NCBI GenBank assembly: GCA_017383485.1
Contig: JAFNXM010000005.1
Location: 98,907-162,906, forward strand
Reading direction: 5' to 3'
DNA length: 64,000 nucleotides
Origin: Bacteroidaceae bacterium
GTDB taxonomy: Bacteria; Bacteroidota; Bacteroidia; Bacteroidales; Bacteroidaceae
Below are positions 17,589 through 26,021 of the stretch, in pieces. The notes below the pieces were generated by a model. That model saw only the letters and a program-made list of their open reading frames with translations. It was not told where the DNA came from and did no database searches. The position numbers and the translations under genes were made by a program. Position 1 is the first letter of the stretch; each line of letters starts with the position of its first letter.

Positions 17589-19508
17589 ATGAAAAAAATA
17601 CTCTTCACCTTTTCTCTCCTTTGTCTGATCTTCGCCTGCGCCAATCCTGGCTCGGGCCCCGATGGCGGTCCCTACGACGAAACACCTCCCCGTATCGTAG
17701 AAATGCGTCCGGCCTTGGGACAAATCAATGCGAAGCAGAAGAAAGTGGAAATCGCCTTCGATGAATATATCAAGGTGGAAAATGCTGTAGAGAAGGTTAT
17801 CGTCTCTCCGCCCCAAATCGAAGTGCCGGAAATCAAAGTCCTGGGCAAACGCATATCAATCAATCTGAGCGACACACTCAAGCCTGTGACGACGTATACT
17901 ATTGACTTTTCCGACGCTATTACGGATGTGACCGAGGGCAACCCACTTGGTAACTTTACCTACTACTTCTCGACCGGCGAGCAGTTGGATACGATGGAGG
18001 TGGCAGGACATGTGCTCAACGCTGCCGACTTGGAGCCCGTAAAAGGTATATTGGTGGGATTGCACAGCGACTCGACGGACAGCATCTTCAACACCAAGCC
18101 CTTCGAACGTGTAGCCCGCACCAATGGCGACGGCAGATTTTCTATAAAAGGCGTAGCGCAGGGCAAATACCGTATATTTGCCTTGCAAGATATGGACGGC
18201 GATTTCAAACGTGCCGCCGGCGAACGTGTCGCTTTCTCTCGCGAGGAAATTATTCCCTCTTCTTACCCCGCCACGAGGTATGACACGGTGTGGCGCGACA
18301 CTATTACCATCGATTCGATCCGTGCTATTCCCTACACGCACTATACGCCCGACGACGTGGTGCTCCTGGCTTTCAACGAGGTCAATACGAAGCGTTATTT
18401 CCTGAAGACGCAGCGCGATGTGCCCGAGTGGTGGCGTGCGTACTTCACAGCACCTTCGACCGTTATCCCTACGATCAAGGGAATCAACTTCGACGAGCGT
18501 GACGCCTTTATCGAACAGCGTTCGCCGGGCAATGATACTATTACTTATTGGCTCCGTTCGTTCGAGGATTTTTCCAATCCCGACACGCTGCAATTCACCT
18601 ATACGTACGAAACGTACGACGACTCGCTGGCGCAATGCAGGATGCAGACGGACACGCTCCAGTTGGTGCCAAAATTGACCCTGGCACGCCGCAACAAGAT
18701 GCAGGCCGAGGAACTGGAGAAGTGGGAGAAAAAGCGCGAACGCCGTCACAAACGCGGCGATTACTCAGAGGAAACGCCTCCTGTGGAGCACCTGAAATTC
18801 GTCGGTCCGTCGCCCAATCGCATCACGCCCGAACAGAATATTTCCTTTGGCTTTGCCGAACCTATCACACGTCTCGACACCGCTGCCTTTCACCTGTATC
18901 TGCACGTCGACACGCTGATGCAGGAGGCAGAATTCGAGTTGGAAAAGTCCGAAAGCGACTTCCTCGGTTACACCATACGCGGCGAGTGGCGCAATGGTCA
19001 GAAGTACACACTCATGATCGACTCGGCGGCTGTACAGGGCCTTTATGGCAAGACCAACGACAACCTTCGCTTCGAATTCTCCGTACCCAAGATCGAGGAC
19101 TTCGGTTCGCTGTTCTTCGTGCTCAACGGATCGGATTCCACAGCCGTCGTGCAATTGATGGAGGGCGAGAAGAAGGTGAGCCGACAAGTACCTGCGCCCA
19201 ATGGTCGTGCCGATTTCTTCTACCTGAAGCCCGGCAAATATTACGTGCGTATGTTCTGCGACCGCAATGCCAACGGCAAGTGGGATACAGGCAACTATGA
19301 CAAGGGTTTGATGCCCGAGGAAGTTTATTATTACCCCTCTGCGCTGGAGGTCAGGGCTAATTGGGACATCGAGCAGACTTGGAACGTACACGCTCTGCCT
19401 TTGACTCAGCAAAAACCATCCGAGCTTATCAAGCAGAAGGGTGACAAAAAGAATACGCCGCGTAATAAAAATGCGGAAAGATTAAAGCAATTGGGGCGCG
19501 ATAAATAA
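17589..19508 (+). CDS. Ig-like domain lipoprotein (Big_5 type)
   Basis: 639 aa from MKKILFTFSLLCLIFACANPG; the lipobox LIFAC marks a lipoprotein. Residues ~35-130 form an Ig-like domain (PPRIVEMRPALGQ, TYTIDFSDAITD, FTYYFSTG) followed by a prealbumin-like fold (~140-200, VAGHVLNAADLEPVKGILVGL, shown as VAGHVLNAADLEPVKG). A basic coiled segment lies at ~375-400. The C-terminal ~60 residues are rich in Lys and Arg. It begins 4 bp after the GH3-family stop. Members of this group occur across Bacteroidetes, with no known function; envelope location is inferred. Confidence 0.8.
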   Translation: MKKILFTFSLLCLIFACANPGSGPDGGPYDETPPRIVEMRPALGQINAKQKKVEIAFDEYIKVENAVEKVIVSPPQIEVPEIKVLGKRISINLSDTLKPVTTYTIDFSDAITDVTEGNPLGNFTYYFSTGEQLDTMEVAGHVLNAADLEPVKGILVGLHSDSTDSIFNTKPFERVARTNGDGRFSIKGVAQGKYRIFALQDMDGDFKRAAGERVAFSREEIIPSSYPATRYDTVWRDTITIDSIRAIPYTHYTPDDVVLLAFNEVNTKRYFLKTQRDVPEWWRAYFTAPSTVIPTIKGINFDERDAFIEQRSPGNDTITYWLRSFEDFSNPDTLQFTYTYETYDDSLAQCRMQTDTLQLVPKLTLARRNKMQAEELEKWEKKRERRHKRGDYSEETPPVEHLKFVGPSPNRITPEQNISFGFAEPITRLDTAAFHLYLHVDTLMQEAEFELEKSESDFLGYTIRGEWRNGQKYTLMIDSAAVQGLYGKTNDNLRFEFSVPKIEDFGSLFFVLNGSDSTAVVQLMEGEKKVSRQVPAPNGRADFFYLKPGKYYVRMFCDRNANGKWDTGNYDKGLMPEEVYYYPSALEVRANWDIEQTWNVHALPLTQQKPSELIKQKGDKKNTPRNKNAERLKQLGRDK

Positions 19509-19533
19509 TGTCTGAAAAACAATCCAAGACTTC

Positions 19534-19642
19534 GTTGAAATTCCGCGACGCCTCGTTGAAATTTCGCGACGGCTCGTAAAAATTTCGCGACGCCTCGTTA
19601 AAAAAAGGTCTAATGTTTTTTGAAAAAGGTTAGACTTTTTTT
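19534..19642 (+). repeat. Dispersed element copy D (3 units)
   Basis: Three tandem units spaced by 21 bp (the first CCGCGACGCCTCGT, the second with GGCTCGT), then modules GGTCTAATG and GGTTAGAC between A and T runs. It lies 25 bp after the lipoprotein stop and ends 22 bp before the pdxB start. Confidence 0.88.
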
Positions 19643-19664
19643 CAACCACCCCTTTTCCCCGATT

Positions 19665-20708
19665 ATGCGTATCATTATTGATGACAAAATACCCTTTATC
19701 CGCGAGGCCGCAGCCCAATTGGGCGAAGCGGTATATCTGAGCGGCAGTGCTATCAGCGCCGCCGACGTGCGTGATGCCGACGCCCTGATCGTGCGCACCC
19801 GTACCCGCTGCGACGAAGCCCTGTTGCAGGGTAGCCGCGTCCAGATGGTGGCGACAGCGACTATTGGCTACGACCACATCGATACGGCCTATATGCAACG
19901 CGCCGGCGTGGCGTGGACCAATTGTCCCGGTTGCAACGCCGACAGTGTGGCGCAATACGTACAGAGTACCTTGATTTTGCTCGCAGATGCCGGACACGTC
20001 GACCTGGCTGGCATGACGGTGGGCATCGTCGGCGTGGGGCACGTCGGCAGCAGTGTCGAGCGCATGCTCAGACGTATGGGATGCCGCATTTTGCGCCACG
20101 ATCCGCCCAGGCAAGCACGCGGTGAAGAAGGTTTTGTTGATCTTGAAGAAATACAAAAACACTGCGACGTCATCACCCTGCACACCCCGCTCACTCGCGA
20201 AGGCGCACACGCCACGTTCCACATGATCGACGAGCAGTTCTTTGATGCCCTGCACCGCAGCCCAGTGCTGATCAATGCGGCACGAGGCGAAGTGGTGGAC
20301 GAGGCGGCGCTGAAAACGGCTCTGAAAACGGGAAAAATCCGCACGGCGGTGATTGATACGTGGGAACATGAACCCTGTGTGGATCGCGAACTACTCTCCG
20401 CCGTCTTCCTGGGCACCCCGCACATCGCAGGCTACTCTGCCGACGGCAAGGCCAACGGCACACGCATGGCACTCCAGGCCGTAGCACGACACTTCGGTAC
20501 CTCGTTCTCCGCTCCCGTACTGCCGCCCGCACTCCCCGACGGCTACGCCTATTATCCCCAGTGCTATTCGCCCCAGCATCCCTATGCCGAACTATTGCGT
20601 CACTATGACCCACGCCGAGACAGCGATGCCCTGCGCGCACATCCCGAGGACTTCGAACGACTGCGCGGCGACTATCCACTGCGCAGGGAGATGCCGCAAC
20701 AAGAGTAG
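19665..20708 (+). CDS. pdxB: 4-phosphoerythronate dehydrogenase
   Basis: 347 aa from MRIIIDDKIPFIRE; an in-frame Met 45 nt upstream lies within the preceding repeat. It oxidises 4-phosphoerythronate in pyridoxal-phosphate synthesis, using NAD. The 2-hydroxyacid dehydrogenase marks are VATATIGYDHID, the nucleotide loop GIVGVGHVGSSVERM, the arginine region NAARGEVVDE, the glutamate region DTWEHEP and the histidine in GTPHIAGYSADGK. The C-terminal domain is short compared with the enterobacterial enzyme, as usual in Bacteroidetes. Confidence 0.9.
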   Translation: MRIIIDDKIPFIREAAAQLGEAVYLSGSAISAADVRDADALIVRTRTRCDEALLQGSRVQMVATATIGYDHIDTAYMQRAGVAWTNCPGCNADSVAQYVQSTLILLADAGHVDLAGMTVGIVGVGHVGSSVERMLRRMGCRILRHDPPRQARGEEGFVDLEEIQKHCDVITLHTPLTREGAHATFHMIDEQFFDALHRSPVLINAARGEVVDEAALKTALKTGKIRTAVIDTWEHEPCVDRELLSAVFLGTPHIAGYSADGKANGTRMALQAVARHFGTSFSAPVLPPALPDGYAYYPQCYSPQHPYAELLRHYDPRRDSDALRAHPEDFERLRGDYPLRREMPQQE

Positions 20709-20732
20709 GTATAATATATTATAGAATATGTA

Positions 20733-20801
20733 TAGGCGAAGAAAACCTCTTCGCCATAAACCACAAAAAGCGCCGCGAGGAAATTTCGCGACGCTTTTTT
20801 T
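20733..20801. terminator. Convergent terminators, the second a degenerate dispersed element (copy K)
   Basis: A GGCGAAGA/CTCTTCGCC-type hairpin (about 20737-20755) is followed by GCGCCGCG against CGCGACGC (20770-20794, one mismatch) flanked by A5 and T7. The loop AGGAAATTT and right arm CGCGACGC match the unit of the dispersed family. It lies between the convergent pdxB and sialidase genes and can act both ways. Confidence 0.7.
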
Positions 20802-20822
20802 ATTGCAGGTATTGGATACTGT

Positions 20823-23800
20823 TTACTTCACCAATACTTTTTTACCATTCATGATATATACGCCCGCTGCAGCAGGTTGTGCTACGCGGCGGCCCTGGAT
20901 GTCGTAGATGTAGCCATTGCCTTGTGTTTCGGTAGCGAAGGGTACGTCCATGATGCCTACTTGCACATCGTCGCCCGAGATATCGTCTGCACCGTCGGTC
21001 AACCATTTGAGCGAGAAGCGAACGAAACGCATTTCGTAACCGTCTACGAGACCATCCTCTTCGTAGTAGCAACCGATCGTGCCGTCGGGCAATACGGTCA
21101 ATGAAGAGTAAGCCGATCCCTTAGGACAGATGCTCTTCTTCACAGGCCAAGTCTTACCTTCGTCTGTACTGAGGAATACGCTGACATTGCGACGCGAAGT
21201 AGCGTTGGGGATAGAGTGAAGCAAGCGATTCTTATTGCTACCACCGCTGATGGTAGTCAGGCGAATCATATCACCATTGCAATTGGGCTCTTGCAGTTGG
21301 CTCCATGTACCGCGAGCACTCCACGAGAGGCCGTTGTCTGCCGATGTCGCATAATATCTGCTACCGCCGTGACGCGATGATACGAGCAAGGCGCCGTTGG
21401 CCAACTCTACGATCTTCGATTCGTCGGCGTCGAGCAACGCTGATACGTTGCCCATCGTCCAGGTCTTACCATGGTCGGTCGAACTGATAACGTGTGCGCC
21501 AAATTCGCCGTGTGCTGTCGACGAAGTCTTGCGTACAGGCGCCACAGCCATGAGTGTGCCGTCCTGCTTTTGCATAAATGCGCCCGAGCTAACGAAGAGC
21601 GAATAGAACTGCTTACGCACGGGGTCAGAACATGTAGCGCCGTAGATCTGAGAAGTGATATCGACGGGCGCATCCCAAGTCAAACCATTGTCGTGACTAA
21701 TGATGCATTTAATGAGAGGAGGATTGGTAGGCGTGCCCGAGAAGAAGCCGACCTTCGATGTAACGAGTACGACAATATCTCCGGTGACGCGGTCGGTCAC
21801 AACGGCGGGGTCGCCGTGGCCGTAGTCGCCGCCGAGCGCCGCAGTACCAGCTATTACGACGGGTTCGGTCCATGTGGCACCATTGTCCTTGCTGACGCGA
21901 GCTACAACGTCGATATTGTTGGGCAAGTCACCATTTGAACCAAAACGGCGGTCGGTCACTGCGACAAGCCATCCGTTGTTGGCAGTCGTAATCGCCGGGA
22001 TGCGGTAATAACGCGAACCATACGAGCCAAGATGTTCCACTGTGCTTGCCGAGAGGAAGACTGTCGCCTTATTATCAGGGTTGCCGTTCTTCACAGGCAT
22101 GACTTCGCCATTCAAAGTATAAGTCTTGATTTCAGCATCCAAGGTTTCACCCTCTTCAGCATCTTCGCTAATATCTGCTACGAGCCAGTAATAATTTGCA
22201 GCCCCATTCTTCAGAGCCACAGGAGTAGTGAACTTTACATCAAATGCGCCGTCCTGTGCAGGCACCGCTTCACCCAGTAGTGTCGCGCCCTGCTTGCCAG
22301 CGTAGTATTCAAAGGTATCGTTCACTTGATACACCTTCACTTTCTTTGCAGCGTTGCTATTGAGCGAGCCGGTCAGACCTTGTATCGACTTTTCGCCGGT
22401 CAGACCTTCCACATCAAATCCCATGCGCAACATAGCGTAGTCGTTTGCACCGATACCCACTGCCATTGCTGCGTGCTGCACGTTCATATTCTTCACGGTG
22501 ATTTCCTGTGCCAATTCGTCGGCGGTCAGTTCCTGGAAAGCCCAGAGTGATGCACCATTGTCGGCGGCAGCCCAAGTCACGATCACGACATTGTCCTGCT
22601 GAGCGTGGATAGGTTGTGCACTGGCGTCGGATTTGATGGTATAAGCACCGGCAATTTGCGCCGCGCCGTTCCATGGTGTGAGGGTGTAGTTGTATGCTGG
22701 TTCGCTCACCAGACCTGCGTTGGCGTGGTTCTTGTCTTGTGTCTTCGACATGTACTTGCCGCCGTAGTTCTTGATAGCTACTTTGCCGTTGCTACCCTTT
22801 TCGAAGCACCAGATCATTTGTGGATCCAACTTCACGTCGGCGTAGGTCAACGCGCCGTCGCCATTGGTCTTGATTGCCTTGCCTGCGCAGTAAGCATTGG
22901 AAGCCGCAGAGACAATATAATACCACGTTTCGTTGCCAGGCGTAGAGTATTTTACCTCAGCTCCTACGATTTCTTCGTAAGCCACATTGATCGTCTTGCC
23001 CGAGATAGTGATTGTAGCGCTCTTGCCGCCTTGTTGTGGCGCCGAGAACTGAGATGCTGTCACCGTAGTGCCTTTGGGGAAGAAGAAGTATCCACCGTTG
23101 TAGACTGCTTCCAAACCCAAGTTGGCAGTATTGCTGCAGGAAACCTTAGTATCCGAACCTATTTCACTAGCAGCCGCAGCGCCAGTCATATTTACTGTAT
23201 AGATATCGTATTTGTCCAACGTAGCGGTGGGCACACGATAGATGTTGCTCGTAGCCGACGAGGTGCTGTAGAGACCAACGTAGGGCTGTTCGCTACCACC
23301 CGAAGCATAGGCCGACCAACGTCCGACCTGCATATTGCTATTCGAGCCAGTGATGGAAATAGCCGAAGTCGCAGTGCGCGCAGCCGTACCATTAGCGTTG
23401 AGATGGTGACCATTGAGTGCCTGAACATTGAAGTTTGTACCACCAGGTGTGATGTATACGAAAGAAGTTACGGGATTGTTGCTATCGAGCGCCGCATACT
23501 TCAACGGATAGTGGTTGGTCGCATTTTGGCGGAACTCAGCGTTGACCGTATGTATATAGTTTTTGCCTGCATTGATAGCACTTGTCATGTCGGCCATAGA
23601 CCCACTGAGCACCTTCACTTGATACCAGCCCGCCTTGATTTCGCTTGGTGTCGAGATAGCGCCTTCTACGACCTCCTCGACCTTGGGTTCTTCTGTTGCC
23701 AATACGATTTTGTACTGACATCCCGCATCATCGCGGTCCATACCGTCTTGCTTTGTGCTCCAGTTGTAAACCTTCCATCCCAGTCCGCTTTGGGTTTGGT

Positions 23801-25673
23801 TCAATTGCACCGTACCGCTGCTGATGATGAAAGTACCAGGGCTGTTGCTATAACTGAGTTTCCATCCCTGGCTGGGCACCGAGGCTGAAGTAGAGATAGC
23901 CGCGTTGTAAGCAGCCGAAGGATTCAGATACGAATGGTCTGCTCTGTTGATAATATTCCAAGAGCCATCTGTGCGCGCTTCAAACTTCCAGTGCGATTTG
24001 GCGTAGTTGTTTTCAGTTTCGCCCAGGACTTGTGCTCCGGCACCTTGAGATGCGAGATAGCGAGCGCCGCGGTTGGGGGTGTAGAGTTGATACCACACCT
24101 CGTTGGTCGCCGTGCTGGTTTGAGGCAAGTTGATATTTTGCAACAGGGCATTGACCTGTGCTGTAAGTTCAGTACCCATTTGCTCAAATTGCGCCGCTGT
24201 ACCACCATTTACCAAGAGGTCGTACGCTGCATCCAGTTTGTCCTTCAAAGGCGCCAAAGCCTCGGCGTTGTATTCGCCTACACCATTGCCTTCGGGCAGA
24301 GTGGCTACTTGGAAGATAGCCTTAGCCAAAGTCGTGCGCATCTCGAAGCGATCGTAGTTGGCTTGCGCTTGTGCGTCGGTCAGTGCGACAATAGCAGGAT
24401 CATTGAGGGCTGCTGCGATCTTCTGAGCCACCTTGACGTAGCCCATACCATAGAGGTAGTTGCCAGTGAAGTATTTGCTATTGGGCACGTTGCCGCTGAC
24501 GAAGTCGGTGTAGAGGTCGACGTATTCCACCTGACTGTCGGCATCGGCGATGGCTTTGATTTTAGCATTGAAGGGCACCACGCGGCCAGTGTTGGTAGTC
24601 GCGTTGGAATGGGGTTGGATGCCGAGCAGATAGATCTTGGCCGCGGGGGCAGCAGCCTTGACCTTGTTGACCACAGCCTTGTAGTTGGTCTCTGTGGCAG
24701 TGAGGTCTGCCGAACCCGTCACTTCGCTCACGCCAATATGCAAGCAGATGCGCGAAGGCATGCCCTTGCCGCTGAGATTGTTCAGGATGAGTGGAATCTC
24801 GTTGCTAGTGATGTCGAGACCTGGGCCAGGGAATCCCCAGCCTGTGCCACGGCTTTTCACCTTGTCGCTTTGCAGGAGTTCGTGCCATTCGCCGCCGTGT
24901 ATCATTTCGTCGCCGATGATCAGGACGTCGTCGCTCTGTACGGGCAACATGCTGAAACATGTGGCGCGCATAGCGTAGGCTGCATTGCCGATGCCGCCGT
25001 GTTGTTGTGCCGAAACGGCGTTGTCGGGATAGGCACAGGGTGAACCGACATACTGGGCAATCTTGCTGGCCCACACCTGGTAACCCGATGCTTTCAGGTG
25101 AAGTCCGTCGAAGGTGTGGGTCTGATTTTGTGTCAGGCTGAGCAAGTCGTCCCACAGGTCGATGTAGGTCAGGCCGCGTTCGTTGCAGAATGCCTTGAGC
25201 GCAGCGTTGGTTTCCTTTTCTACCTCCAAGGTGCGCAGACCGTTGGTACTGGGCAGAATGCTTTGGATATAGATCTGTGTTGCAGGCGATACCTTTTGCA
25301 GATAGTCCACCATGAACTTTGTGTTTTGCAATACGTGTGCGGCGTTGTTGATGCCGTCGGTGCCGAGGTCGTTGGTACCGATCATCATAAACACCTTGGC
25401 GGGTTTGCCCGCTGCTACGGCGTCGATATTGGCCAGTGCTTCGTCTGTCACTGCGCCCGATACGCCACGGTTCATCACGTTGGGGTTGCTGCTGAAGGTC
25501 TCCCACCATTCGTTCATATTGGTGATGCTGTTGCCGATGAACACGATGCTTTTGTCGTTGGTCGAAAGCACCTTGAACGCATCATATCTGTGATTGCGGA
25601 AGGGCAAGTCTGCCTTGAGCATAGGCAGGCTCAACAGGAAGCAACTCAGAAACAATAATAATTTCTTTTGCAT
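20823..25673 (-). CDS. Giant secreted SGNH esterase–sialidase (GH33)
   Basis: 1616 aa from MQKKLLLFLSCFLLSLPMLK (signal peptide); a 49-residue upstream extension looks non-coding. Domain order: an SGNH hydrolase with intact blocks FIGNSIT, GVSGAVTDE, GTNDLG and DGLHL (~38-220); a second SGNH-like domain that has lost them (IIGDEMIHGG, HIGVSEVTG; ~250-430); several beta-trefoil-like modules (~500-1050); a beta-sandwich (~1080-1180); and a GH33 propeller (~1190-1545) with YRIPAI and Asp boxes SKDNGATW, SHDNGLTW, STDHGKTW, SADNGLSW and STDEGKTW. It ends in a YDIQGRRV...GVYIMNGKKVLVK tail. I infer one chain that deacetylates and then cleaves O-acetylated sialic acids; the esterase substrate is unproven. 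It is divergent from the GH84 gene. Confidence 0.92.
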   Translation of the reverse strand: MQKKLLLFLSCFLLSLPMLKADLPFRNHRYDAFKVLSTNDKSIVFIGNSITNMNEWWETFSSNPNVMNRGVSGAVTDEALANIDAVAAGKPAKVFMMIGTNDLGTDGINNAAHVLQNTKFMVDYLQKVSPATQIYIQSILPSTNGLRTLEVEKETNAALKAFCNERGLTYIDLWDDLLSLTQNQTHTFDGLHLKASGYQVWASKIAQYVGSPCAYPDNAVSAQQHGGIGNAAYAMRATCFSMLPVQSDDVLIIGDEMIHGGEWHELLQSDKVKSRGTGWGFPGPGLDITSNEIPLILNNLSGKGMPSRICLHIGVSEVTGSADLTATETNYKAVVNKVKAAAPAAKIYLLGIQPHSNATTNTGRVVPFNAKIKAIADADSQVEYVDLYTDFVSGNVPNSKYFTGNYLYGMGYVKVAQKIAAALNDPAIVALTDAQAQANYDRFEMRTTLAKAIFQVATLPEGNGVGEYNAEALAPLKDKLDAAYDLLVNGGTAAQFEQMGTELTAQVNALLQNINLPQTSTATNEVWYQLYTPNRGARYLASQGAGAQVLGETENNYAKSHWKFEARTDGSWNIINRADHSYLNPSAAYNAAISTSASVPSQGWKLSYSNSPGTFIISSGTVQLNQTQSGLGWKVYNWSTKQDGMDRDDAGCQYKIVLATEEPKVEEVVEGAISTPSEIKAGWYQVKVLSGSMADMTSAINAGKNYIHTVNAEFRQNATNHYPLKYAALDSNNPVTSFVYITPGGTNFNVQALNGHHLNANGTAARTATSAISITGSNSNMQVGRWSAYASGGSEQPYVGLYSTSSATSNIYRVPTATLDKYDIYTVNMTGAAAASEIGSDTKVSCSNTANLGLEAVYNGGYFFFPKGTTVTASQFSAPQQGGKSATITISGKTINVAYEEIVGAEVKYSTPGNETWYYIVSAASNAYCAGKAIKTNGDGALTYADVKLDPQMIWCFEKGSNGKVAIKNYGGKYMSKTQDKNHANAGLVSEPAYNYTLTPWNGAAQIAGAYTIKSDASAQPIHAQQDNVVIVTWAAADNGASLWAFQELTADELAQEITVKNMNVQHAAMAVGIGANDYAMLRMGFDVEGLTGEKSIQGLTGSLNSNAAKKVKVYQVNDTFEYYAGKQGATLLGEAVPAQDGAFDVKFTTPVALKNGAANYYWLVADISEDAEEGETLDAEIKTYTLNGEVMPVKNGNPDNKATVFLSASTVEHLGSYGSRYYRIPAITTANNGWLVAVTDRRFGSNGDLPNNIDVVARVSKDNGATWTEPVVIAGTAALGGDYGHGDPAVVTDRVTGDIVVLVTSKVGFFSGTPTNPPLIKCIISHDNGLTWDAPVDITSQIYGATCSDPVRKQFYSLFVSSGAFMQKQDGTLMAVAPVRKTSSTAHGEFGAHVISSTDHGKTWTMGNVSALLDADESKIVELANGALLVSSRHGGSRYYATSADNGLSWSARGTWSQLQEPNCNGDMIRLTTISGGSNKNRLLHSIPNATSRRNVSVFLSTDEGKTWPVKKSICPKGSAYSSLTVLPDGTIGCYYEEDGLVDGYEMRFVRFSLKWLTDGADDISGDDVQVGIMDVPFATETQGNGYIYDIQGRRVAQPAAAGVYIMNGKKVLVK

Positions 25674-25801
25674 AAAGTTGGGATTTAGGTTAGTATATAA
25701 TATTTCGGGTGTAAAGATAAAAAAAACATGAGACACTCGATAGTTTGAAAACGAATAAAAACAAAAAAAGCAGAACTTGTCATTTTTTTGCTCTCGTTTT
25801 A

Positions 25802-25901
25802 GGGCCTGAAAAAAACTCAAGGCCTTTTTTAAAAAACATTAGACCTTTTTTTAACGAGGCGTCGCGAAATTTTAACGAGGCGTCGCGAAATTTTCAGGCC
25901 C
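25802..25901 (-). repeat. Dispersed element copy E (2 units, inverted orientation)
   Basis: The only clear copy in reverse orientation. An 11-bp perfect outer inverted repeat GGGCCTGAAAA (25802-25812) / TTTTCAGGCCC (25891-25901) encloses A/T modules and two units reading ACGAGGCGTCGCGAAATTT. It occupies the divergent sialidase/GH84 promoter region (25674-26021, 348 bp), where no gene is visible. Confidence 0.9.
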
Positions 25902-25991
25902 TTTTATGGCTTGTTTTTGAGGCGAGGCTTATTTTCGACAAAATAAGACTAAAAAATCTTAATCTTATTCGCAGATTCTGTTTTTTCTGAT

Positions 25992-25999
25992 TACCTTTG
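25992..25999 (+). promoter_or_regulatory. -7 box of the GH84 promoter
   Basis: TACCTTTG matches TAnnTTTG, 22 nt upstream of the ATG at 26022, implying a leader of about 15-18 nt. Confidence 0.5.
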
Positions 26000-26021
26000 T
26001 GCCAAACCTTAATATACAAAT

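Noticed and set aside
22605-23888. Long open frame antisense to the sialidase gene (427 codons)
   Set aside because: It mirrors a clearly coding gene with Asp boxes and signal peptide; such frames are a by-product of codon bias, and the antisense product has no recognisable domain. The same applies to 3778-4872 and 9643-10728.
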